Shown: piece after piece, positions 1 to 7,604 of the stretch
How positions within the stretch are numbered: the first letter of the stretch is position 1
How the letters are laid out: each line of letters opens with the position of its first letter
Assembly (NCBI GenBank): GCA_964445305.1
Contig: CAYUKK010000061.1
Span: 1-41,397, forward strand
Direction: 5' to 3'
From: CAYUKK01 sp964445305
GTDB taxonomy: Bacteria > Acidobacteriota > Aminicenantia > Aminicenantales > UBA8522
Length of the DNA: 41,397 nucleotides
Notes under the pieces: model-generated
Seen by the model: only the letters and a program-made list of their open reading frames with translations
Databases searched by the model: none
Told to the model about the DNA's origin: nothing
Made by a program: the position numbers and the translations under genes

Positions 1-142
1 AGCCCGTCGAAGCCTGAGCGGGCATGGTTTCTCGAGCGAAGTGAGAGAAGAGCGAAGGCTGAGTCGGAGCGAGTTTCCTCGCTGGGGAAACGAGCGTGCT
101 TCGCAATCCCAACCCCGAGCCTGGCCGGGGGTGAACCACGAG

Positions 143-177
143 AGGACCCGTCGGGGGCTTTTATCGGCAATTTCGGG
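143..177 (+). repeat. 35-bp dispersed repeat, copy A
   Basis: This 35-bp block begins AGGACCCGTCGGG and ends CGGCAATTTCGGG. The reverse complement of 15553-15587 matches it at 34 of 35 positions; the only difference is at repeat position 14 (G here, T in copy B). The 5' part contains CCC-GTC-GGG, a potential very short hairpin, followed by GCTTTTATC. Similarity stops abruptly at both ends. The copy lies 14 bp upstream of the asnS -35 box. Function is unknown; a REP-like dispersed element or a terminator-like module are both possible. Confidence 0.85.
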
Positions 178-191
178 AATTGTGAGCTCAT

Positions 192-220
192 TTGACCGCG
201 CTCCGTCGATTGCCTATAAT
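192..220 (+). promoter_or_regulatory. Sigma70-type promoter of asnS, predicting a near-leaderless mRNA
   Basis: TTGACC (192-197) and a perfect TATAAT (215-220) are separated by exactly 17 bp. Transcription should start near 227, three nucleotides before the ATG at 230. No Shine-Dalgarno sequence can fit, so translation would start on an essentially leaderless transcript. The promoter also fixes 230 as the start codon. Confidence 0.8.
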
Positions 221-229
221 GAGCCCATC

Positions 230-1528
230 ATGGCCGCGACATGGGTCTATATCGAGGACATCGGCCGACACGTCGGCAGGGACGTGGAAGTCCGGGGCTG
301 GGTTTACAACAAGCGCTCAAGCGGTAAGGTCCGTTTCCTTCTTGTTCGCGACGGCACGGGCATCCTCCAGGCCACCATCGTCAGCCAGGAAAAAGACCAC
401 CCTCTTTTCGCCCAGTTTGATGCCCTAACCCAGGAATCCTCCATCATCATTCGGGGCCGGGTTCGAGCCGATCAAAGAGCTCCTGGTGGTTTTGAGCTCG
501 AGACGGCAGCGATGGAGACTCTCCAGGTCGCTCAGGATTACCCCATCACCCCCAAGGAGCATAGCACGCCGTTCCTGATGGAGCATCGCCACCTCTGGCT
601 TCGCTCCCGAAAACAGCATGCTATCCTCCGCGTCCGGGCCGAGCTTGTCCGGGCCATCCGCGACTTCTTCGACGGTCGCGGGTTCCAACTCATGGACACG
701 CCCATCCTGACGCCGAGCGCCTGCGAAGGAACGACGACGCTTTTCGAAACCCAATATTTTGACCAGAAGGCTTATTTGAGTCAGAGTGGCCAGCTTTATA
801 ACGAGGCTACAGCCATGGCTTTTGGCAAGGTCTATTGCTTCGGCCCCACTTTTCGGGCTGAAAAATCCAAGACCCGCCGCCATCTCATCGAGTTCTGGAT
901 GGTCGAGCCCGAGGTAGCTTTTGCCAATCTTGAGGACATCACAGAGCTGGCCGAAGACCTCATCCTTTTCATCATCGACAGAGTGCTGACCAGGCGGAAG
1001 TCTGAGCTCGAAATTCTCGAGCGGGATACAGCGCCGCTCGAACGCATCGCCAAACCCTTTCCCCGGGTCACCTACGACGAAGCTATCCGGCTTCTTCGAG
1101 AAAAGGGCTCATCCATCGTCTGGGGGAATGATTTTGGTGCTCCCGAAGAAACGCTGATGTCTGAAATTTTCGATTCACCCGTGTGTGTGACGCATTTTCC
1201 GGCGGCCATCAAAGCCTTCTATATGCAACCGGCTCCCGACCGGCCGGACTTGGTCCTGGGTGTGGACGTCTTAGCTTCAGAGGGCTATGGAGAAATCGTC
1301 GGAGGAGGCCAGCGCATCCACGACCTCAACCTGCTCGAGGAGAAAATCAAGGCCCATAATTTGCCCAGGGCAGCTTACGAATGGTATATCGATTTGCGCA
1401 AGTACGGCACCGTCCCCCATGCCGGGTTTGGCTTGGGTGTGGAGAGGACTCTGGCCTGGCTTTGCCGGGTTAAGCACATTCGCGAGACCATTCCCTTTCC
1501 CCGCCTCCTCTATCGCATTTATCCCTGA
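230..1528 (+). CDS. asnS: Asparaginyl-tRNA synthetase
   Basis: This cytoplasmic class II aminoacyl-tRNA synthetase charges tRNA-Asn with asparagine. The 432-aa product has the usual length. An N-terminal OB-fold anticodon-binding domain (about residues 10-110) precedes the class II core. Motif 2 is visible as GPTFRAEKSKTRRHLIEFW (about residues 204-222) and motif 3 as GFGLGVERTLAW near residue 400. The tract from SACEGTTTLFE through the YLSQSGQLY segment is typical of AsnS rather than AspS. An upstream in-frame extension is rejected because it carries the promoter and has no family resemblance. The gene heads a co-directional run into rimo, whose ATG lies 10 nt after the asnS stop. Confidence 0.95.
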   Translation: MAATWVYIEDIGRHVGRDVEVRGWVYNKRSSGKVRFLLVRDGTGILQATIVSQEKDHPLFAQFDALTQESSIIIRGRVRADQRAPGGFELETAAMETLQVAQDYPITPKEHSTPFLMEHRHLWLRSRKQHAILRVRAELVRAIRDFFDGRGFQLMDTPILTPSACEGTTTLFETQYFDQKAYLSQSGQLYNEATAMAFGKVYCFGPTFRAEKSKTRRHLIEFWMVEPEVAFANLEDITELAEDLILFIIDRVLTRRKSELEILERDTAPLERIAKPFPRVTYDEAIRLLREKGSSIVWGNDFGAPEETLMSEIFDSPVCVTHFPAAIKAFYMQPAPDRPDLVLGVDVLASEGYGEIVGGGQRIHDLNLLEEKIKAHNLPRAAYEWYIDLRKYGTVPHAGFGLGVERTLAWLCRVKHIRETIPFPRLLYRIYP

Positions 1529-1538
1529 CCCGACGATT

Positions 1539-2882
1539 ATGATGCAGTCATCCCCATGGCGAAAAACAGTGGCTCTCCTCAGCTTTGGCTGCGCCAAGAA
1601 TTTGGTCGATAGCGAGGTCATGCTCGGGCTTCTCAAGCAAGCGGGGTACACCGTTCTTCCCGACCCGGCCCGGGCAGGGGTAATCATTCTTAACACCTGC
1701 GGTTTCATCCAGCCGGCTAAGGAAGAAGCCGAGGCGGCTATCCGGCAGGCTCTACGTCTTAAACAGCGACGTGGCGAGAATCGGCCGCTTGTTGTTGTGG
1801 CTGGATGCTATGTCGAGAGATACAAGCCGACCCTTCCTCTCCGCTTCCCCCAAGTCGATGTCTGGCTCGACGTTAAAAATTATGACCACATCGTCCATGC
1901 AGTGGAGGGCCGGCCCTTTCACCCTGGCCGGAGAACGTTCCTTTGCAGCCACCGAACGCCCCGGCTTGTTTCCACTCCCAAAACCTGGGCCTATCTCAAG
2001 ATTTCAGAAGGATGTTCCCACCGTTGCTCCTTTTGCGCTATTCCTTTGATTAAGGGCCCCTATCGCTCCCGTCCCATCCACTCCATCGTGGCTGAGGGAA
2101 AGGAGCTTTGCAGGCTTGGCGCCAGGGAAATCAACCTCATTTCCCAGGACACGACTTCTTACGGCCGTGACCTGGGAATGAAGGACGGTTTAGCCCGTCT
2201 CCTCGAGAAGCTGGTGGGCATTCCGGGTCTTCGCTGGCTGCGCGTGCTCTACGGCTATCCCGAAGAAGTCGACCTCCCCCTTCTTGACGCTATGGCTGAT
2301 GAGAAGATATGCCCTTATCTCGACCTCCCCTTCCAGCACGCTGACCCGTCCATCCTGAGGAGGATGAGACGGAACCTGGATGATCGACGAGCCCTTCGCC
2401 TTCTTGAGCGCATCCGGGCCAAGCTCCCGGGCGTGGCCATCCGCACTTCCCTCATCGTTGGCTTCCCCGGCGAAGGCCGGAGGGAGTTTTTGCGTCTCAA
2501 GCGATTTGTCCAGGAGGCTCGTTTTGACCATCTGGGTGTTTTTATTTATTCCCCGGAGGAGGCGACGGCGGCCTTTTCGCTCGGAGACCCCGTCCCCGAA
2601 GAAGTCAAGCGCAAAAGGCGGGAAGAAATCATGGCTCTCCAGGCAGAAATATCGAGCTCCATCAACAAGAAATATATCGGGCAACGCCTGGAAGTTTTGC
2701 TCGACCCCATGGCTGGCCAGAGAGGTGAGCTTGTCGGACGGGGCCGTTTCCAGGCCCCCGAGGTGGATGGGGTTATAAGAATGTCGGCCAGCTTTTCGCG
2801 AGGTCGCTCGCCCGAGGCGATCGAGAAAGTTGAAATCACCGCCGCCGACATATATGATTTACGCGGTGTGTTGGCTGGATGA
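1539..2882 (+). CDS. rimO: Ribosomal protein S12 methylthiotransferase RimO
   Basis: Radical-SAM methylthiotransferase that modifies an aspartate of ribosomal protein S12 using two 4Fe-4S clusters. The 447-aa protein has the three N-terminal cluster cysteines (C18 in SFGCAKN, C54 in NTCGF, C90 in AGCYVE), the radical-SAM CxxxCxxC (C159, C163, C166) and a C-terminal TRAM domain from about residue 380. FGCAKNLVDSEVMLG, LPFQHADPSILRRM and GPYRSRP favour RimO over the tRNA enzyme MiaB. Two adjacent ATG codons (1539, 1542) could start it; neither has a Shine-Dalgarno site, so coupling to asnS, which stops 10 nt upstream, is likely. The stop overlaps the pgpA start. Confidence 0.94.
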   Translation: MMQSSPWRKTVALLSFGCAKNLVDSEVMLGLLKQAGYTVLPDPARAGVIILNTCGFIQPAKEEAEAAIRQALRLKQRRGENRPLVVVAGCYVERYKPTLPLRFPQVDVWLDVKNYDHIVHAVEGRPFHPGRRTFLCSHRTPRLVSTPKTWAYLKISEGCSHRCSFCAIPLIKGPYRSRPIHSIVAEGKELCRLGAREINLISQDTTSYGRDLGMKDGLARLLEKLVGIPGLRWLRVLYGYPEEVDLPLLDAMADEKICPYLDLPFQHADPSILRRMRRNLDDRRALRLLERIRAKLPGVAIRTSLIVGFPGEGRREFLRLKRFVQEARFDHLGVFIYSPEEATAAFSLGDPVPEEVKRKRREEIMALQAEISSSINKKYIGQRLEVLLDPMAGQRGELVGRGRFQAPEVDGVIRMSASFSRGRSPEAIEKVEITAADIYDLRGVLAG

Positions 2883-3343
2883 GAAACACTCTGGCTAAAG
2901 CTCTGGCCACGTGCGGCGGCATCGGCTTCGCGCCGCTCGCTCCCGGTACAGTGGCCAGCCTGGTCATAGCGCTCCTTTATAAACTCTTTCTTTTCCGCCT
3001 TGCTTGGCCGCTTCTTCTTATTCTCTTTCTCGTCCTTTTCTTTTTCGGCATCAAGGCCTCGGCTGTTCTGTCGACGAATCTCCGCCACAGCGACCCGCGG
3101 CGCATCGTCATCGATGAGGTTTGCGGCCAGCTCATTGCCCTCCTCGCCCTTCCGCCGACCTGGGTGGCCGTGGGCCTTTCCTTTTTTCTTTTCCGCCTCT
3201 TCGACATCATCAAGCCCTTTCCCATTCGAAGGAGCGAAAAACTGGCTGGCGGCTGGGGAATCATGGTCGACGATGGCCTGGCTGGCCTGATGGCCAGGCT
3301 CCTGCTTCTTATCCTTTGGCCTTTTATCAACACGATGCCATGA
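2879..3343 (+). CDS. pgpA: Phosphatidylglycerophosphatase A
   Basis: Membrane phosphatase that converts phosphatidylglycerophosphate to phosphatidylglycerol. The 154-aa product carries the PgpA signatures: GFAPLAPGTVAS near residue 17, IVIDEVCGQ near 75, FRLFDIIKPFPI near 108 and WGIMVDDGLAG near 125. Several hydrophobic helices separate them. ATGA overlaps join it to rimO upstream and cinA downstream, so translation is probably coupled. It shares the operon with plsY and gpsA, which act earlier in glycerophospholipid synthesis. Confidence 0.93.
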   Translation: MRNTLAKALATCGGIGFAPLAPGTVASLVIALLYKLFLFRLAWPLLLILFLVLFFFGIKASAVLSTNLRHSDPRRIVIDEVCGQLIALLALPPTWVAVGLSFFLFRLFDIIKPFPIRRSEKLAGGWGIMVDDGLAGLMARLLLLILWPFINTMP

Positions 3344-4605
3344 ATAAGAAAACACCCTGCCGCGTCGAAATCCTGGCCATCGGCTCCGAGCTCCTCACCC
3401 CCTATCGCACTGACACGAATTCTCTCTATCTAACGGAGAAACTCAACGATTTGGGCTTTGAAGTTTCCTTCAAAGGGGTCGTTGGGGATGATAGGAAAAA
3501 CCTCGGCTCCTGCTTCGGGCAAGCGCTCAACCGAGCGGATTTGATTCTGGCTGTCGGCGGGCTGGGGCCGACATCCGATGACATCACCCGCGAAACGCTG
3601 GCCAAGGTCCTCCATAGACGTTTGATTTTAGACGAAAACATCGTCCGTCACATCAAGGCCAGGTTTGCCCGGCGACGGATGGCCATGCCGGCGGCGAACA
3701 TCAAACAGGCCTACTTGATCGATGGGGCGGTGGCCATCCCCAACCGGCATGGCACAGCTCCCGGTCAATGGCTCGAGCTCGACGGGAAAAAAGTCGTTCT
3801 TTTGCCCGGTCCGCCTCACGAGCTTAAGAGCATGTTTGAGGAGTGGGTCCAGCCTAAGCTTGAATCCAGCCGCCAGGGTTTCCTCGCCCGTTGTGTGCTC
3901 AAAACGGCCGGCCTCACCGAATCAAGAATCGAGAGTTTGATAGCCGGGCTCTATCCAAAATCAAAGAACCGGAAGATGACGCTGCTGGCTTGCCCCGGCC
4001 AGATTGAAATCCACTTGACTGCCTTTTCCCCCGTCAGCCAGAGGGAGGCTGAGAAAAAAGTGATTGGGCTCAAGAAGCGAGTTTCGGTTCGTCTGGGCGA
4101 GGCCATCTTTTCCGAAAAGGGCGAAGAACTCGAGGAGGTTGTGGCTCGGCTGCTCTCGGAAAAAAAGAAGACACTGGCCATAGCCGAGAGCTCGAGCGGC
4201 GGTCTACTCAGCCACCGACTGACCAACGTTCCAGGAAGCTCAGCCTATTTTCTCGAAGGCGTCATCTCCTACTCCAACGACGCCAAGGTTAAGCTTCTTG
4301 GCGTTTCTCCGCACCTCATCGGCAAGCACGGGGCTGTCAGCTCGGCTGTCTGCCGGGCAATGGCCAGGGGTATCCGGAAACGGGCCGGAGCTGATTTCGG
4401 CCTGGCCATCACCGGGATTGCTGGCCCTGGCGGCGGCTCGCCGGCAAAGCCTGTCGGGCTCGTCTACGTTGGCCTCTCTTCAGCGGCGGGAACAGAAGTG
4501 CGAAAGAACATTTTCCTGGGCCAGCGCGAGCAAATCAAGTGGCAATCGACACAGAAGGCTTTGGATATGCTCCGGCGCCACCTTCTGAGAAGGCAACCCG
4601 GATGA
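3340..4605 (+). CDS. cinA: CinA family protein (NMN amidohydrolase PncC domain)
   Basis: The 421-aa protein has full-length CinA architecture. The N-terminal MoCF/COG1058 domain (about residues 1-170) begins VEILAIGSELLTPYRTDTNS and includes AVGGLGPTSDDITRE. The C-terminal PncC domain (about 265-415) contains LAIAESSSGGLLS, GVISYSNDAK and ITGIAGPGGG. In characterised family members PncC deamidates nicotinamide mononucleotide and the N-terminal domain can hydrolyse ADP-ribose; whether both work here is inference. The usual AESCTGG motif reads AESSSGG, which keeps the serine. ATGA overlaps connect pgpA and thpR. Confidence 0.93.
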   Translation: MNKKTPCRVEILAIGSELLTPYRTDTNSLYLTEKLNDLGFEVSFKGVVGDDRKNLGSCFGQALNRADLILAVGGLGPTSDDITRETLAKVLHRRLILDENIVRHIKARFARRRMAMPAANIKQAYLIDGAVAIPNRHGTAPGQWLELDGKKVVLLPGPPHELKSMFEEWVQPKLESSRQGFLARCVLKTAGLTESRIESLIAGLYPKSKNRKMTLLACPGQIEIHLTAFSPVSQREAEKKVIGLKKRVSVRLGEAIFSEKGEELEEVVARLLSEKKKTLAIAESSSGGLLSHRLTNVPGSSAYFLEGVISYSNDAKVKLLGVSPHLIGKHGAVSSAVCRAMARGIRKRAGADFGLAITGIAGPGGGSPAKPVGLVYVGLSSAAGTEVRKNIFLGQREQIKWQSTQKALDMLRRHLLRRQPG

Positions 4606-5159
4606 GAACCTTTATTGCCATCGACCTCGACCCTCGGGTGAAAAAGGCCCTCGAAGAGTTCATCCTTCGTCTGCGTCCTTACGGTGGAGACGTCCGCTGG
4701 GTCAATCCTGCGGGGATGCACCTGACCCTCAAGTTCCTCGGGGAGACGAGCGGAGAGAAAGCCACAGCTGTAAAGGCGTGCCTGGCTGGAATTGCCCACC
4801 ATCATGCCCCTTTCCCCCTGAAGCTTTGCGGCACCGGCACATTCCCGGGAGGGAGGCAGGCGCCCCGGGTCCTCTGGGTGGGCTTTGAAGAAAGCCCTCC
4901 CTTAAAGGCTCTCCAGGCAGAAGTGGACAGGGAGATGGAAAAACTCGGTTTTCCGGTCGAACAACGCCCCTTCCATCCCCATCTGACTCTGGGTCGGGTG
5001 AAAGGCCCTTCCGGCCTCGGTTCCCTCCTCCGTGAGTTCGAGAAAGAGAAGACCGCCTTTTTTGGGGAGATGGAGGTTAAGCGCCTGACTTTCTTTCAGA
5101 GCCTGCTCCAGCCCTCGGGCGCTCAGTACATCGTCCTGGCGGAGTATCCACTCGGATGA
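4602..5159 (+). CDS. thpR: RNA 2',3'-cyclic phosphodiesterase (2'-5' RNA ligase family)
   Basis: This 185-aa protein belongs to the 2H phosphoesterase superfamily. It has two HxT motifs, H40-L-T in GMHLTLKFLG and a second in HPHLTLGRVKG, and begins MRTFIAIDLDP as is typical of ThpR. Members hydrolyse RNA 2',3'-cyclic phosphates to 2'-phosphates and can weakly ligate 2'-5' bonds; the physiological substrate is uncertain. The start at 4602 is set by an ATGA overlap with the cinA stop. An in-frame extension further upstream lies inside cinA and is not supported. Confidence 0.92.
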   Translation: MRTFIAIDLDPRVKKALEEFILRLRPYGGDVRWVNPAGMHLTLKFLGETSGEKATAVKACLAGIAHHHAPFPLKLCGTGTFPGGRQAPRVLWVGFEESPPLKALQAEVDREMEKLGFPVEQRPFHPHLTLGRVKGPSGLGSLLREFEKEKTAFFGEMEVKRLTFFQSLLQPSGAQYIVLAEYPLG

Positions 5160-5758
5160 AGATTGCCTTTCTCGTCCTCGCCTATGGCCTTGGCGCACTC
5201 CCCTTCGGCTATTTTCTTTTTCGCTGGAGCGAAAAAAAGGACATCCGAAAGTTCGGCAGCGGGAGCACGGGCGCAACTAACGTGCTCAGGCTTAAAGGCT
5301 GGAGGTATGCCTTGCCGGTCGTGCTTCTTGATGTGCTCAAGGCAGCCCTACCGGTGTGGTTGGCCTTTCGCCTTTTTGACGACCCATGGCTCCCCCTCAT
5401 CGCCTCTTTTCTGGTCGTTCTCGGCCATTGCTTTCCTGTGTTTATCCGATTCAGGGGCGGGAAAGGTGTCTCGACGGCCATGGGTTCGTACGCTGTGCTT
5501 GCGCCTCTTCCCTGTTTCCTCTCTCTTGGCGTTTTCGTTGTGGTCATTGCCTGGACGCGGTATGTTTCCCTCGGTTCTCTTTTGGCCATGTTCTCTTTTC
5601 CGGTTTTTGTCTTTCTTTTTGGCCATGGCCGGGAGCTGGCGCTCCTCGGGGCGATCATGTTTGCCCTTATCGCTTTCCAGCACCGTCAAAACATCGGCCG
5701 CCTTTTTCGTGGTGAGGAAAGAAAATTGGGTCGAAGGGAGGAGGTCAAGGTAAAATGA
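5156..5758 (+). CDS. plsY: Glycerol-3-phosphate acyltransferase PlsY
   Basis: Integral membrane enzyme that transfers the acyl group from acyl-phosphate to glycerol-3-phosphate to make lysophosphatidate. All PlsY motifs are visible: FGSGSTGATNVLR (motif 1; Ser stands where Asn is usual in GSGNxGATN), GHCFPVFIRFRGGKGVSTAMG (motif 2) and the C-terminal HRQNIGRLFRGEE (motif 3). The 200-aa product has about five or six hydrophobic helices. ATGA overlaps join it to thpR and gpsA; gpsA supplies its glycerol-3-phosphate substrate. Confidence 0.95.
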   Translation: MKIAFLVLAYGLGALPFGYFLFRWSEKKDIRKFGSGSTGATNVLRLKGWRYALPVVLLDVLKAALPVWLAFRLFDDPWLPLIASFLVVLGHCFPVFIRFRGGKGVSTAMGSYAVLAPLPCFLSLGVFVVVIAWTRYVSLGSLLAMFSFPVFVFLFGHGRELALLGAIMFALIAFQHRQNIGRLFRGEERKLGRREEVKVK

Positions 5759-6750
5759 AAGTGACCGTCATCGGTGCTGGGAGCTGGGGGACAGCTTTTG
5801 CCCTCCATCTTAGCCGGCGGGGACTGAAGCCCCAGCTCTGGGTAAGGGAGCCAGAGATTCTGGAAATGCTCAAGAGCAGGCGGGAAAACAGCGTCTTCCT
5901 GCCTGGTTATGAGCTCCCTCCGAGCGTCAGCTTTACAGATAAGTTGGAAGAGATTGTTGCGCCAGCCGAAATCATTTTCGTCGCCGTCCCCTCCCGCTAT
6001 TGCCGGCAACTCTACATGGCTATGGCACCATGCCTTCGGGCCAGCCAGGTTGTCGTCAGCCTGACCAAAGGCATTGAAGAAGGCTCTCTTCAGCGGATGA
6101 CAGAGATCATGGCTGAAGTTTTTCCCGTGCCCACATGCCCGCAGTTGGCCGTTCTTTCCGGACCGAGCTTCGCCCGGGAGGTGGCAGAGCGGCATCCGAC
6201 AGCGGTCGTCGTCGCCTCCGCCGACCTGAGCGTGGCCTCCTCCGTTCAGCATCTTGTGGCTGACGAATCCTTCCGCGTTTACGCCAGCCAGGATGTCGTT
6301 GGCGTCGAGCTGGGCGGCGCCCTCAAGAACGTTATCGCCATCGCGGCTGGAATCTCCGATGCCCTGGACTTTGGTTATAACTCCAGGGCTGCTCTCATCA
6401 CGCGCGGTCTTGTCGAGATGACGCGGCTCGGCGTCCATCTCGGTGCGGCCAGAGAGACCTTCCACGGGCTGGCCGGCATGGGCGACCTCGTCCTCACCTG
6501 CACGGCCAGGCTGAGCCGCAACTACCATGTGGGTTACGAGTTAGGCAAGGGGAAAAAGCTCTCCGAAATTGTGGCTTCGACACCGATGATCGCCGAAGGC
6601 GTCCATACAGCCGTATCGGTCCGTCGTCTCGCCGAGCGCGAGGATGTGGAGATGCCCATCTCCTTCGAGGTTTATCGTGTCCTCTACGAGGACAAGAGCC
6701 CCAAGCAATCGCTGAGGGACCTGATGTCCCGCTCCCTCAAGCTCGAGTAG
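5755..6750 (+). CDS. gpsA: NAD(P)-dependent glycerol-3-phosphate dehydrogenase
   Basis: Reduces dihydroxyacetone phosphate to sn-glycerol-3-phosphate, the backbone precursor of phospholipids. The 331-aa length is normal. A Rossmann GxGxxG (VIGAGSWGTA, residues 5-14) opens the protein, followed by LSGPSFAREVA near residue 140. The catalytic lysine is K191 in LGGALKNVIAIAAG, and the GLAGMGDLVLTCT tract follows. It is the last gene of the ATGA-overlapped series. Immediate proximity to plsY fits consecutive pathway steps. Confidence 0.96.
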   Translation: MKVTVIGAGSWGTAFALHLSRRGLKPQLWVREPEILEMLKSRRENSVFLPGYELPPSVSFTDKLEEIVAPAEIIFVAVPSRYCRQLYMAMAPCLRASQVVVSLTKGIEEGSLQRMTEIMAEVFPVPTCPQLAVLSGPSFAREVAERHPTAVVVASADLSVASSVQHLVADESFRVYASQDVVGVELGGALKNVIAIAAGISDALDFGYNSRAALITRGLVEMTRLGVHLGAARETFHGLAGMGDLVLTCTARLSRNYHVGYELGKGKKLSEIVASTPMIAEGVHTAVSVRRLAEREDVEMPISFEVYRVLYEDKSPKQSLRDLMSRSLKLE

Positions 6751-6774
6751 GAGCTTCCGCAACCATTAGCATAG

Positions 6775-6803
6775 TTGATTAAAGCGCCGAGAAAATATAT
6801 ATT
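6775..6803 (+). promoter_or_regulatory. Promoter of the TPR lipoprotein gene
   Basis: TTGATT (6775-6780) and TATATT (6798-6803) are separated by 17 bp, so transcription should start near 6810. An AGAGG Shine-Dalgarno at 6811-6815 precedes the ATG. The element lies in the 71-bp gap after gpsA and suggests the TPR gene is transcribed independently. Confidence 0.65.
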
Positions 6804-6821
6804 GCTCAAGAGAGGTTGGGA

Positions 6822-7604
6822 ATGATGAAAATCCGATATGTTATGGTAGTCATCGCGGCCTTCGTCCTGGCCAGCTGCGCTTCGTCGCAACACAAGCTCC
6901 AACAGGCACGGGAGAAAGACCCCCAGTATCAGTATAATGTCGGCCTTTTTTATCTTAACAACAATAATGTCGACGAAGCCATCCGCTATCTGAACAAAGC
7001 TCTGGTCTTAAACCCACGTTATCATCTTGCCCTGAACGCCCTTGGCCTGGCCCATTCGATGAAGGGCAACTTCGACGAGGCAATCAGGCTCTATTCTAAG
7101 TGTCTGGAAGTGGCCCCGGATTTTTCTGAGGCGCGCAACAACCTGGGCATTGTCTACCAGGAGCTCGGGTATATCGACAAAGCTGAAGAGGCATTCTTGA
7201 GGGTCATCGAAGACTCGAGCTATCCAACCAAAGAGCTCCCCCTCTACAACCTGGCCCGCCTTTCTTTCCTCCGCGGCGACGTGGATAAGGCGCTCTTTTA
7301 TGTGGAGAGCGCTATCAAAGCCAACAACCGCTTCCACATGGCCTATAACCTCAAGGGTCTCATCCTCGAAAGCAAAGAACAGCTTGCCGATGCCATTGCG
7401 AGCTTCGAGCGAGCGGTCAAGATTGTCCCCGAGGACGTCAATTACAATTTTAACCTCGGGGAAGCTTATTTCAAGAACGGCGAATTCAGCCGAGCAGCTG
7501 AGGTGCTGGAAAAAATCTCTTCCCTCGTCGTCGACCCGGGCATGCGGGAGAAGCTCGAGACCTACCTCAAAGCGATCAAGAAGCGCAGCTACCCTCCCTC
7601 CTAA
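6822..7604 (+). CDS. Tetratricopeptide-repeat lipoprotein (PilW/PilF-like)
   Basis: This 260-aa secreted lipoprotein begins MMKIRYVMVVIAAFVLASCA, a signal peptide with lipobox LASC, so it is probably anchored to a membrane through the cysteine. The rest is about six TPR units, for example YNVGLFYLNNNNVDEAIRYL and ARNNLGIVYQELGYIDKAEE. The layout resembles PilW/PilF, the outer-membrane lipoproteins that help assemble type IV pilus secretin, but no pilus gene is nearby, so that function is only a suggestion. ATG 6822 is preceded by AGAGG at a 6-nt distance; ATG 6825 is also possible. Its stop codon overlaps that of the convergent ahcY. Confidence 0.85.
   Translation: MMKIRYVMVVIAAFVLASCASSQHKLQQAREKDPQYQYNVGLFYLNNNNVDEAIRYLNKALVLNPRYHLALNALGLAHSMKGNFDEAIRLYSKCLEVAPDFSEARNNLGIVYQELGYIDKAEEAFLRVIEDSSYPTKELPLYNLARLSFLRGDVDKALFYVESAIKANNRFHMAYNLKGLILESKEQLADAIASFERAVKIVPEDVNYNFNLGEAYFKNGEFSRAAEVLEKISSLVVDPGMREKLETYLKAIKKRSYPPS
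7601..7604. other. Overlapping convergent stop codons
   Basis: The tetranucleotide CTAA encodes TAA (7602-7604) for the plus-strand TPR gene and TAG (7601-7603, read on the minus strand) for ahcY. The two operons therefore meet without any intergenic space and no terminator can lie between the coding regions. Confidence 0.9.

Larger units (their letters stand above)
1..229. other. Non-coding leader region upstream of asnS
   Basis: No convincing gene is seen here. The asnS reading frame stays open upstream as far as position 41, but that stretch is Arg/Ser-rich, does not resemble an AsnS N-terminus, and contains the asnS promoter. The region holds a small inverted repeat (GTTTCC at 73-78 against GGAAAC at 86-91), G/C-rich palindromic stretches around 114-133, a 35-bp element at 143-177 that recurs at 15553-15587, and the promoter at 192-220. 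Confidence 0.6.

Noticed and set aside
41..229. N-terminal extension of the asnS frame
   Set aside because: It contains the asnS promoter (TTGACC-17 bp-TATAAT) and the 35-bp repeat, and does not resemble AsnS N-termini.
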